64,000 nucleotides of DNA from Terriglobia bacterium (lineage in GTDB: Bacteria; Acidobacteriota; Terriglobia; Terriglobales; Acidobacteriaceae), in NCBI GenBank assembly GCA_020072645.1, contig JAIQGK010000004.1, positions 24,117-88,116 on the forward strand. Direction: 5' to 3'. The first letter of the stretch is position 1. Each line of letters starts with the position of its first letter. The notes under the pieces are model-generated. The model saw only the letters and a program-made list of their open reading frames with translations, searched no databases and had not been told where the DNA came from. Made by a program: the position numbers and the translations under genes. Shown here piece by piece: positions 26,362-34,844 of the stretch.

Positions 26362-27207
26362 ATGCCTGACAACGAAGTACCGATAAAAATAACCGGGGAT
26401 GCCAGTTCGCTCAAAGCAGCCACCGATTTGACCAAGGACCAGATTGAAAAAGCAGGCAAATCGGTGGACATGCTGGGAGACCTCATCGGCGTCAAGGTGC
26501 CTGATGCCTTCAAGACACTGATTTCGTCGAGCAAGCTGCTGGCGCCGGCGCTGGACGAGGCTTTTGCTCCGCTCGCGGTGATCTCGCTCATTGTAGCTAT
26601 TAATGACGCGATCGAAGCAGCCAAAAAACATCGGGAAGAATTGGAAAAGCTGGCCAGGGATGCGGTTCAGGCAACAGCCGATATCCATGACTTTGGTGAG
26701 TCGGTGCGAATCAGCAATCTCCGCCTGGAAGACGAGATCCGCACCCTGCAAAAGAAGCCTGCGATCAACGGGCCCAAGATCGCGTTTGCCGAAGCGGCTG
26801 AGCAAGCCGACAAGCTCAGGGATTCGATTCAAAAAGCGATCGAGGCCAACAACAAGCTGCTCCAGTCCCAGGCCCAGGGGACACTGGCTCGGTTCTTCCT
26901 TGGTTCCAGTGACCAGCAGCAACTCGCCAATGAAGTTGCGGACCGGTATGCCCGGTTTCAGGAAGAGCTCAATGCCCTGGACGACCAAATCAAACTCGAC
27001 GAAGCAAATAATGATCAGAAGGAAGCTGAAGCAGACCGCAAAAAATACAATGACAAGCTCGCCGAGCTTGAAAGGTATTTGAATGGCGCCCAGGAAAAGA
27101 TCACTACCCAGCGCAACAAGGAGATTGTGGGACGCGCCCTGATTCACATTCGGATTCTAGCGGAGCGAGCCGCCGGATTCACCTTGCCGGCGCGATTTTG
27201 TTTTTGA
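26362..27207 (+). pseudogene. Truncated phage tape measure protein
   Basis: About 280 codons from the ATG at 26362 (another at 26356). The N-terminal VPIKITGDASSLKAATDLTK is the usual opening of tape measure proteins, and residues about 85-255 are almost continuous charged coiled coil. Siphovirus tape measures are normally several hundred residues longer with transmembrane segments; here the frame switches at about 27140 to an unrelated basic tail ending in ARFCF, which overlaps a terminator-like hairpin. All tail-tip genes that should follow are missing, so an internal deletion is likely. Confidence 0.7.
27171..27203 (+). terminator. Terminator-like hairpin at the tape measure break
   Basis: CGCCGG (27171-27176) pairs with CCGGCG (27187-27192), followed by CGATTTTGTTTTT. 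It lies inside the last codons of the truncated tape measure frame, so the original gene end was probably joined to this terminator by deletion. Confidence 0.6.
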
Positions 27208-27238
27208 GTGAACCATTTCTTTCAAGTGAGGGAACCTG

Positions 27239-27403
27239 ATGCAAATTCACTTTACCGATTTTGTTACCGCAGCGAACCTGCTGGTGCTGCTGGGGATTTA
27301 TCGCAAGATGTCAATCATTGTGTACCAGCACAAGCTGATGTGGACAGACTTTGCCGAGCGCAAAGGCATCAGCGCAAACGGCAAGCATGCGGCCAGTGTT
27401 TAG
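27239..27403 (+). CDS. Small phage protein with one hydrophobic segment
   Basis: 54 residues, ATG at 27239 with GAGGGAA upstream. The sequence starts MQIHFTDFVTAANLLVLLGI, a single hydrophobic helix, followed by a basic, aromatic tail (YRKMSIIVYQHKLMW, DFAERKGI). Its size and position before the lysis genes would fit a small membrane protein of a tail or lysis module. I do not recognise a family. Confidence 0.6.
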   Translation: MQIHFTDFVTAANLLVLLGIYRKMSIIVYQHKLMWTDFAERKGISANGKHAASV

Positions 27404-27552
27404 CGAGCGCAATTTGCGGCAAATCGAGGAACAATCGGCCCGCGAATGAACGCGAAATACGCGAATACAAATCATTTTCTAAGTTCGGATTCGCGTTCAT
27501 TCGCGCTACGGCGGATTATCACTCCACTCTTAACTGCTAGCTGCTTTTTCAG

Positions 27553-28108
27553 GTGAATCCAATGAAACTTACTCCAAGAGAAAGATTTCTCGCCAAGGTG
27601 TGTCCCGAATCGGCCAGCGGGTGCTGGCTGTGGCGGGGCATGGTTCGTGAGGACGGATACGGGATCGTGACCCTTGCCCGCACGCAGCAACGAGCGCATC
27701 GCGTTGCATGGCTGTTATTTCGTGGTGAGATCGGTCCAGATTTGGTCGTATGCCACAAGTGTGATGTGCGGGCGTGCGTTAATCCAGATCATTTATTCCT
27801 GGGAACACCTCGTGACAATGCAGGCGACACGCGACAAAAAGGCCGAAGCCCCAGTCGGTGAAAAGATTCGCAGTTCCAAGCTATCAGCGGAACAAGTAAG
27901 CAGGATCAAAACCCTGCTGGCGCAAGGCCGCATGTATATGACCGAACTGGCGCGTGAATACGGCGTGACAGCCGCGACAATCGCACGTATCGCCAGAGAG
28001 CTGTCATGGCGTCACGTGCAGGCAGCTCCCGTTGAGACAGCGGAACTCGACGCTAGTCCTGCTGATCACGCAAAGCAGGAATCGACAACCCCTGACAACG
28101 AGCTTTAA
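27553..28108 (+). pseudogene. HNH endonuclease with C-terminal HTH, broken by a 1-nt insertion
   Basis: The first frame (27553-27861) encodes an HNH domain: [37 protein letters not shown] and the closing RDNAGDT. It stops after the C run at 27849-27852. Dropping one C restores [20 protein letters not shown] and the frame to 28108, giving a C-terminal resolvase-like HTH (MTELAREYGVTAATIARIAR) that is usual in this group of phage HNH proteins. So a single base insertion, real or a sequencing error, splits one gene. The truncated first part still contains the whole HNH motif. Confidence 0.8.
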
Positions 28109-28136
28109 TGACATTTCAATCCTGGAGATAAAGGGC

Positions 28137-28646
28137 ATGGCCGATTTCAAAACGGCATTTTTATTCACGCTGCAACATGAAGACTCAACCCGTTCCGGCA
28201 AGGTGACTGTGGATGCGGGCGGGCGTACACGCTTTGGCATTGCGGAAAAGTTCCATCCTGATTTGCCCGAGGAGTTTTTCACCGGGCCGGCGGAAGACGC
28301 GCTGGCCGAAGCGGAAAAGATTGAAGAACGCGAATACTGGGACACCATGTGTCTGGCGCAAGTGGAGAACCAGAACGTTGCCAACAAACTTTTTGATATC
28401 GGCGTGAATATGGGAGTGCGGCAGGCGACTGTCTATGCGCAGCGCGCCGTAAACTCCCAGGGCCGGCAGCTCACTGAAGACGGCAAGATGGGGCCGAGGA
28501 CTTTGGCAGCCATTAATGCCATGGATCCGCAAACTTCCTACGGGCTGCTCTGCCAGTTCAGCATTTGGCACTACCGCCACATAGCCACCAACAATCCGGC
28601 CCAGTCTATGAATTTGGCGGGATGGCTGAAAAGGGCAGAGGCGTAA
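28137..28646 (+). CDS. Phage endolysin, glycoside hydrolase family 108
   Basis: 169 residues from the ATG at 28137 with TGGAGA upstream. The N-terminal FLFTLQHEDS carries the catalytic glutamate (Glu15) followed by the family's DAGGRTRFGI motif; the middle has FDIGVNMGVRQATVYAQRAVN, and the C-terminus LTEDGKMGPRTLAAIN is the peptidoglycan-binding domain of this family. GH108 enzymes cleave the N-acetylmuramic acid bond of peptidoglycan (family knowledge). The usual EGG is HED here, but the glutamate is kept. It precedes a holin-like gene, so it is the lysis module. No lesion. Confidence 0.88.
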   Translation: MADFKTAFLFTLQHEDSTRSGKVTVDAGGRTRFGIAEKFHPDLPEEFFTGPAEDALAEAEKIEEREYWDTMCLAQVENQNVANKLFDIGVNMGVRQATVYAQRAVNSQGRQLTEDGKMGPRTLAAINAMDPQTSYGLLCQFSIWHYRHIATNNPAQSMNLAGWLKRAEA

Positions 28647-28770
28647 ATCGCAGGGGCTAAAACCCAATATCTTTAGGCCGCTGCGACGCCACGAATGAAT
28701 TCGAGCCAAGAGCATTGGCTTTCCATGATCCGAACTTAAAAATAATTCAAACTGAAAAGAGGACAACACC

Positions 28771-29532
28771 ATGAACCTTGCAACCTGGTTCAAGGGGCTG
28801 GGCGTATTTGCGCTGAGCTCAATGATTACCGTGCTGGCCACCATGCAACTGGATCCAGCGAGCTTTAACTTTTCCAAAGCCGGGCTGACGAAAGTGGGAG
28901 CGGCGGCGCTGGTGATTGGCGTGAAGTCAGTGCTGCTATATCTGAAGCAGTCGCCACTGCCGGGTAACCAGCCCGTGCGCATTACTGACTGGACGAAGAT
29001 TACCAGCGTACTTGCGTTGTGCTTAGCGATCCCTGCATGCGCGCTGCTGGCGGGATGCGTGAGTTCCTGGGACCAGACGACATACGAACCCCTGGCCGCG
29101 AGCAAAGCGCTGATCGATTGCGCCGTGGCGGGCTATAACCACTTTGACGCCGATATCCGGCATGTGTGCGCCGATTCACAGGATGGCACACAGGATGCCG
29201 CGTTTGATCCGCGCGTGTTTTATCTGCCGCAGACGCGCGAAGCGCAACAGGCCGTGGAGAAAGCGCGTCAGGCGCAGATTGCCGCAGTTGACGCTTTTGC
29301 CGCGTATGCCGTGGCCAAAGTGGCAAAAGATAAAGCAGCAACGGTGCAGGAGAAACAAGTAGCGGTTATAGGGTTGCTGGAAGAGTTTCCCGCGCTACTG
29401 AACGCGGTGCGCGGTTTGATGGGGAAGAAGCCGGTGAGTGAATTGAAGCTGCCGGTTGTTCGAGATCCCGTGGCGGCGATTGCGGCTCTGAAGCCGGCGA
29501 TTTTAAGGCTGGAATCGCCGGACACAAACTAA
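28771..29532 (+). CDS. Holin-like N-terminus fused to a lipoprotein-like domain
   Basis: 253 residues. Two hydrophobic helices at about 10-27 and 42-58 separated by a short loop look like a small holin. After a proline-rich linker comes an internal signal-like segment (about 78-95) ending in the lipobox LLAGC (Cys96), then a soluble helical domain rich in Ala and Lys (about 140-200). An in-frame GTG at 28975 would start a normal lipoprotein signal (VRITDWTKITSVLALCLAI), so the frame may yield two products: a full-length membrane protein and a spanin-like outer-membrane lipoprotein. This is an inference. It follows the endolysin gene. Confidence 0.65.
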   Translation: MNLATWFKGLGVFALSSMITVLATMQLDPASFNFSKAGLTKVGAAALVIGVKSVLLYLKQSPLPGNQPVRITDWTKITSVLALCLAIPACALLAGCVSSWDQTTYEPLAASKALIDCAVAGYNHFDADIRHVCADSQDGTQDAAFDPRVFYLPQTREAQQAVEKARQAQIAAVDAFAAYAVAKVAKDKAATVQEKQVAVIGLLEEFPALLNAVRGLMGKKPVSELKLPVVRDPVAAIAALKPAILRLESPDTN

Positions 29533-29617
29533 GGAGGCTTTCCCGGCCATCAATGATCGATCTTCCACCAGGTACCAAATACCAATTACTAAAAACCGAT
29601 TTTCACGAGGTGCAATC

Positions 29618-29911
29618 TTGGCAACAAATCCTGTAACCAGTATTTCCACCGCAGACAAACTGAAACAGACGCTGAAGACGGTGACGGACGCAGCGTTATT
29701 CATTGAACAGATACTTGGCGCAGTTGCGCCGGCCAGCGGAGCGGGCAGCTTTGATGCGGCCACAATGGAACGCGCGACAGCGGCGTTTGGCAACCTGGCG
29801 GTAATCGCGATTCGAGCGGCCTACGATGTGGCAGGCAAAGAACTGACGCCAGAAAGCGTGATGGCGCTCATGCCGGTGAGTACGCCGTTGCAGCCGGCGG
29901 TCGAGGGGTAA
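29618..29911 (+). CDS. Small phage protein of unknown function
   Basis: 97 residues; TTG start preceded by ACGAGG. The sequence is helical and Ala-rich: TADKLKQTLKTVTDAALFIE, then an MERATAAFGNLAVIAIRAAY segment. No signal peptide or membrane helix. Located after the lysis genes and before the integrase. I do not recognise the family. Confidence 0.6.
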   Translation: MATNPVTSISTADKLKQTLKTVTDAALFIEQILGAVAPASGAGSFDAATMERATAAFGNLAVIAIRAAYDVAGKELTPESVMALMPVSTPLQPAVEG

Positions 29912-30183
29912 AAAGGCGGAGGCGCAGAGAGTGATTCAGCAAGGACGGGCGCCATCGAAAAAACTCTCAAATGCTGAGCAATTGAAATCTAGTCTGAGAT
30001 CTTCCTGGTTCCCAGAGTTTTTTTTAACCAAAAGCTATATGTTGTGGGCCAGTACCCCAGGGCTGCGCTATATTTTGTTGTAGCGAATGAAAGACGAATC
30101 GCATAGAATAACTTTCGAACCCAAGTAACGGTTGCACCCGGCTACTTCCTACGGCCGGAGCACCGCAAAGCAGGCCCCGAACT

Positions 30184-31147
30184 ATGAGAGTGATGACGCC
30201 ATTACAGTTTCGCACACTTCCTTTTGAGGAAGCAGCCAAGCACTGGCTGGAGATCCAAGAAAATGCACAGCAGAAAACCCCGGACAATAGAAATGTACGA
30301 ATGGTATATCCGAAATCTTGGCAAAATGTTTGCCGGGGTGTTGCTGTCGCAAATTCATATTGGGCATTTTTTGGAATATCAGCGCCAACGGCGGATGGAA
30401 GCAGGAGCGTCATGCGTGAACCATGAGTTGAATACGCTGGCACAGATTTTGAAGTCGGCCGACTTGTGGGACCTGATCGAAAAACATTATAAGCCGCTGC
30501 CCCTGCCAAATTGGACGCCGCCGAAAGTCCTGACCGCGGAGGAAGAAGAAAGATTCTTTCGCGTGGTGGCGGGCAATCCGGATTGGGGCGTGGCGTACTG
30601 GGCTGTGTCGCTGACGAATAATACTTCAGCAATGGGAATCGAGTTGCGGCACCTGCAGATGAAACATGTCTTTCTGGAGCACGAGCCGCCAACAATCCAT
30701 ATCCCGGATAGCAAAGTAAAAAACGAATTTCGCGCGCGCGTGGTGCCGCTGAATGCTGTTGCCGCGAAACAAGTGCGCAGGATCATGGAGAGAGCGAAAC
30801 GCTTGGGAGCATGGCATTCCGACCATTACATTTTTCCCTATCGACTGAAGCGCGGGAGCTATGACGTGACTAAGCCGGTATCGACATACTTTATACGGTC
30901 GGCATTCAGGACGATGCGCAAAAAGACCGGCTTGGAGTGGCTGCAGCCGCGAAACTTTCGCAACCAGGTCATCACGAAGCTTTTTGAATCGGGTGCGCCT
31001 GACGAAACGATTATGTCAATCGCGGGTCACCAGTCCATCAAAATGTCGCGCTATTATTCACGAATTCGCATAAACGCTAAAGCTGAAGCGCTCAATGCTA
31101 TTTGCCCAGGGAACGAAAATATTAGAACAATTGCAAGGGAGCAGTAG
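30184..31147 (+). pseudogene. Prophage tyrosine integrase, frameshifted and lacking a catalytic Arg
   Basis: The N-terminal frame (from ATG 30184) reads MRVMTPLQFRTLPFEEAAKH and then leaves frame at the A run 30274-30277; dropping one A gives QQKPRTIEMYEWYIRNLGKM and the rest of an integrase to 31147. The catalytic domain keeps a lysine-bearing hairpin, RNFRN in place of HxxRH, GHQS and the nucleophile region SRYYSRI. In the first box, NTSAMGIELRHL aligns with the usual TGLRxxEL but has Met where the catalytic Arg belongs. So the gene is damaged twice, by frameshift and by substitution, although the frameshift could be a sequencing error. No tRNA lies next to it. Confidence 0.75.
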
Positions 31148-32165
31148 AATACATAAAAGCGCCCACAACAATGTCTCTGGAGATCGCAGAGATATAGATC
31201 GGTAAAATCGTTTTTCTTTGTGCTCTGCTAGAGTTTCGTCGCCAATAGCTATTTGTTCCAAAACTAAACTTTATGAAAGCTAATGCTCCAATGAGTAATC
31301 CGTCACATCTTAAACAAATGATGAGCTCGCTGATAAATGTATGTACCGTAACAGCAACCCCCAGCCGATATGTCACATCCTTCTGCCTTCTAAGCAGAAG
31401 GCTACAGCTGCACTATAGCATATAGATATTTGGTGAGTTACCATCCTGTTCGGCTCGCATCATTATAGGTTGGAGGTGCTTCTGTTACTTCCCATCTTAT
31501 GGTCTAGTCGTCACGCCTCAGTTTTATCAGTATCTTCTCCTATCGTCGCTGTCATCATTGCTTGCCAGTTCTTGGCCTGTATTGGCGCGGCTCCCACGAT
31601 TGTTGCCGCTCCCCATGTTTTTTAGTGGCGACACGGTTCGTTTGCGGGACAAGTGACGCTACTCGTGGACTATTAGATCCAAGGAGTGTCAGCCGATACG
31701 TATCAACGTAGCGGCACGTAAACGGGCAATGTTTCAAGCGCTGGACGCAGGTTTACATCCCGAAAAATCTGTCCTCAGGCAGAATCTAGTCCTGTGTTCT
31801 GTTTTATTGCAAGCCGCTGGGAGACAAAGTCGAGAGCTTTGATCAACACCAAGGGACTGTTTCGATGCCAAGGCCGCTAAATCCGACGGCAGCAGAGAAG
31901 TCAGAGAGTTCAGAAGAGGCAATGTGCTCAGAGAATCCAGAGACTTCCGACAGAAAGAAAAGCTATCCGCTTTCCCCATCACTGAAATCATGCAGTCCAT
32001 GAGGCTCGCTAATTATGTCGACAGAAAGTATTAATGCCAAACAGCAAGCTGATTAAAGAAAAAGGCATCTGAATCGCGAGACACTTATTGCAATACGAAG
32101 AGAAACTGAGCAAGAGCTAAATTAGATTCGAATTAATGCAGCGCACAATTCTCAGGATGAAGTCT
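31148..32165. other. 1-kb gap between integrase and imuB without a supported gene
   Basis: Only short frames with unusual composition on both strands; the minus frame at 31734-32000 has no ribosome binding site. A hairpin CCTTCTGC/GCAGAAGG lies at 31379-31401. I looked for an imuA (RecA-like) gene or remnant and for a tRNA and saw neither. Confidence 0.5.
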
Positions 32166-33758
32166 ATGTTCGATCATATCCATGTATTCGGTTGCATTCA
32201 TCTTCCCGATTTTCCAGTGCAGGCTGCGCTACGCAGTCCGGCCTCGCTTTCGCCTGACGAGGTGCGATCTTATTTTAGAACTGTTCCGATCGCTGTACTG
32301 GATGGTCCAGATCGTCTGCTAAAGGTGTCTGCATGCAATGAGAGGGCGAGGAGGCTGGGTATTCGGACAGGGATGACTAAGTTTCAGGCCGAAGCTTGCA
32401 GGGGAGTAGAACTGCGAAAAAGGGATGCGGAGCAGGAGATGCTGGCGCATCACGCGTTGCTTGATTGCGGTTATGATTTTGCGTCGCGAGTCGAGTCCAC
32501 TTGTCCGGGAACGGTCATTCTTAATCTGACCGGCGCGGAGCGCCTGCTGGGATTTCCGCGGCAGATCGCGCAACAGCTGACTAAGCGAAGCGTGGAAGCT
32601 GGGTTTGAGGCAAATATAGGAATTGCCGCGAATCCTGATGCGGCTTACTGTGCTGCACGCGGCAATGCAGGGACAACAATCATCACCGCTGGAGACGAGG
32701 CGCAGCTCCTGGGCAGCTTGCCGGTGGAAATCCTAGGGCTTGAGCCGGAAGTGCTGGATATGCTGGAGAGCTGGGGCATACACGATTTCAAGTCCCTGGC
32801 TGCGCTGCCGCAGCTGGAGCTTTCACAAAGACTCGGACAGCATGGTTTGCACTTGCAGCGGCTGGCGCGAGGCGAGGTGCGACGCGAGCTTGTTCCAGCA
32901 GAGCCGCGGGAGCATTTTCAGGAGAGCCTCGAGTTGGAAGAAGCGATTGATTTGCTGGAGCCGATGGGATTTGTGCTGAACAGCCTGCTACAGCAGTTGA
33001 TGACGCGACTGAAATCGCGATCTCTGGCTACGGACGAAGCGCGCATCGATCTTGAACTGGAAGTCCATGCTGGCCGGCAATCAGGAGTTCATGCATTGCC
33101 GGAAGCGAGTGAAACACGGCGCCAGAGCAGGTTGAAGCTTCCAGTCCCCACGCAAGATGGGAAGGTGCTGTTGAAGTTGTTGCAGCTCGATCTGGCGGAG
33201 CGGCCGCCGTGGGCGCCAGTCCGAAAGGTGACGATCGAATTAATGCCGACGCGGGCGCGCACCACGCAGACCAATTTTTTCCAGCCGGCTGGGCCTGAGC
33301 CGGCAAAGTTGGAGATCACGCTGGCCCGCCTGCGCGCGGTGGTGGATGAAACAGATGGAGAAGGTCGCGGGCGGGTGGGGTTTCCTGTGGTGCTGGATTC
33401 ACATCGTCCAGATAGTTTTGCGGTGTTGCCGGGTTACGTGCCAAAACAAAATGACCAGAACAGACGAAAGCGTCCGGATGCTTCCTTGTTGCCGATGCGC
33501 ATGTTTCGCCCGGCTGTGGGGGCGCGTGTGCAAGTGCCTGGCTATGCGCCGGCGACGATAGCCTTCAATAACAGAAGAGCAAGAGTGAAGCACGCCAGTG
33601 GTCCGTGGCGCAACGACGGCGAGTGGTGGAGTTCCCGTGACGCATCGCAACGGGAAGAATGGGACGTGGAAACGGGAGTTAGTGAAAAAAAGAGTGTCTA
33701 TCGGATTTTCCGGGAAGCGCAAACGGGCGAGTGGTTTGTGCAGGGAATGTATGACTGA
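32166..33758 (+). CDS. imuB: ImuB-like Y-family DNA polymerase homologue
   Basis: About 530 residues from the ATG at 32166 (AGGATGAAG just upstream; in-frame ATGs also at 32136 and 32157). The start of the domain, CIHLPDFPVQAALR, the fingers-region NERARRLGIRTGMTK, the helix-hairpin-helix-like ESWGIHDFKSLAALP, and the C-terminal GPWRNDGEWW and QREEWDVET are ImuB signatures. ImuB acts with ImuA and the DnaE2 polymerase in SOS-induced translesion synthesis; it lacks polymerase activity of its own because the acidic catalytic residues are not conserved. Neither imuA nor dnaE2 is adjacent, which is unusual. A terminator follows at 33767. Confidence 0.85.
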   Translation: MFDHIHVFGCIHLPDFPVQAALRSPASLSPDEVRSYFRTVPIAVLDGPDRLLKVSACNERARRLGIRTGMTKFQAEACRGVELRKRDAEQEMLAHHALLDCGYDFASRVESTCPGTVILNLTGAERLLGFPRQIAQQLTKRSVEAGFEANIGIAANPDAAYCAARGNAGTTIITAGDEAQLLGSLPVEILGLEPEVLDMLESWGIHDFKSLAALPQLELSQRLGQHGLHLQRLARGEVRRELVPAEPREHFQESLELEEAIDLLEPMGFVLNSLLQQLMTRLKSRSLATDEARIDLELEVHAGRQSGVHALPEASETRRQSRLKLPVPTQDGKVLLKLLQLDLAERPPWAPVRKVTIELMPTRARTTQTNFFQPAGPEPAKLEITLARLRAVVDETDGEGRGRVGFPVVLDSHRPDSFAVLPGYVPKQNDQNRRKRPDASLLPMRMFRPAVGARVQVPGYAPATIAFNNRRARVKHASGPWRNDGEWWSSRDASQREEWDVETGVSEKKSVYRIFREAQTGEWFVQGMYD

Positions 33759-33766
33759 GAGTGAGC

Positions 33767-33792
33767 CGCGGCGATAGCGCCGCGCAGTTTTT
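33767..33792 (+). terminator. Rho-independent terminator after imuB
   Basis: CGCGGCG (33767-33773) pairs with CGCCGCG (33778-33784) around loop ATAG, followed by CAGTTTTTATC. It ends the imuB transcript. Confidence 0.8.
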
Positions 33793-33838
33793 ATCACAGA
33801 TTACGCAGAAAGCGCAGATCAAAGAAAGATCAAGAGAA

Positions 33839-33864
33839 AAGAGACTGCATGTTTGCAGCCTCTT
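33839..33864 (-). terminator. Terminator for the DUF4142 gene (possibly bidirectional)
   Basis: AAGAG-A-CTGCA pairs with TGCAG-C-CTCTT around TGTT with one mismatch. On the minus strand it is followed by TTTTCTCTTG, and on the plus strand by TATTCTC. Confidence 0.65.
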
Positions 33865-33898
33865 TATTCTCAATGCTTGTTAATCGGGATGATATGCC

Positions 33899-34513
33899 TT
33901 ACTGGCTGTCACCGCTCGGAGCCGAGCCGGATGCTTTACCTTTGTTCAGTTTGGCATCAATCTGCTGGGCTTTTTCCAGATGCTTTTGCAATGTCGGCAG
34001 CGTCTTGCTGGCCCATTGCTTCACGTCAGGATCTTTGGCATTCTGCGACTTATCGGTAAATTCCTGAACGTCCTTCTGGTGGTCTTCCACCATCCCGTCC
34101 ATATAGTCCTTGTCCAACTGTTTTCCGGTATCGCCAGAAAGTTTTTGCTGTAGAGCTTTGGCATCATCGGGCAGATCGTCATTGAAGTTAAGGTTCTTGG
34201 TTTGCGCGAGTTCCTGCAACTGATTCAGCGCCGTGGTATGGTCTTTTACCATCATCTGCGCGAACTGCTTCACGCTGGGGTTCTTGCTTTTGGCGGCGAC
34301 AATCTTTCCCAACTCAACTTCCGCACTGTTGCCCTGAGCGGCTTTGGTGACGAACTCCTGATCAGGGTTGCTGGACGGGCTGCTGGAAGGGCTGGAAGCA
34401 GCCGTCCCGGAATTTGGTTGAGCAGTGGTATCAGGCGTGGACGCTTTGTTTGTGCTGGTGCAGCCAACGCTTATCAATCCCAGCACCAGCAGGGCGAAAA
34501 CACTTTGTTTCAT
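33899..34513 (-). CDS. DUF4142-domain lipoprotein
   Basis: 204 residues from the ATG at 34513 (AAGGAG upstream); the longer frame to 34624 lacks a signal and a binding site. The N-terminus MKQSVFALLVLGLISVGC has a lipobox, followed by a Ser/Pro/Thr linker and a DUF4142 four-helix domain: QEFVTKAAQGNSAEVELGKI, VKQFAQMMVKDHTTALNQL, YMDGMVEDHQKDV. The family is often linked to stress and outer-membrane lipoproteins, but its function is not known. It stands alone. Confidence 0.88.
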   Translation of the reverse strand: MKQSVFALLVLGLISVGCTSTNKASTPDTTAQPNSGTAASSPSSSPSSNPDQEFVTKAAQGNSAEVELGKIVAAKSKNPSVKQFAQMMVKDHTTALNQLQELAQTKNLNFNDDLPDDAKALQQKLSGDTGKQLDKDYMDGMVEDHQKDVQEFTDKSQNAKDPDVKQWASKTLPTLQKHLEKAQQIDAKLNKGKASGSAPSGDSQ

Positions 34514-34844
34514 GGATGAAAAACTCCTTCGGCGGTACTGAAGAATTTTGATGTACGGAAGAGGCACGGGGATGGGCGAAACAAAGCTGGGAAATACCGC
34601 TAGAAATAAACCATGCTCAACCAATGCATCCAGTGTGGTGTCTCACAAATACCTTTACCAAGAGTTGGCCCGATACTTGTTTGCCCAAAAGATTATTGCG
34701 CGCAGCCGAGGGCGGCTGCGGTCCACAATGACTTGTTTATTGCATGCATTGTCGAGTTATTTCAGAGACACCACTTTGTCTCACCTGAAAATGGCTTCGA
34801 GTGACAGAGAAGACAAGAGCTAAAGCCAACAGCCAATTGCTCTC

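Noticed and set aside
31734-32000. Minus-strand gene upstream of imuB
   Set aside because: No ribosome binding site and composition rich in Ser/Leu/Cys without domain features.
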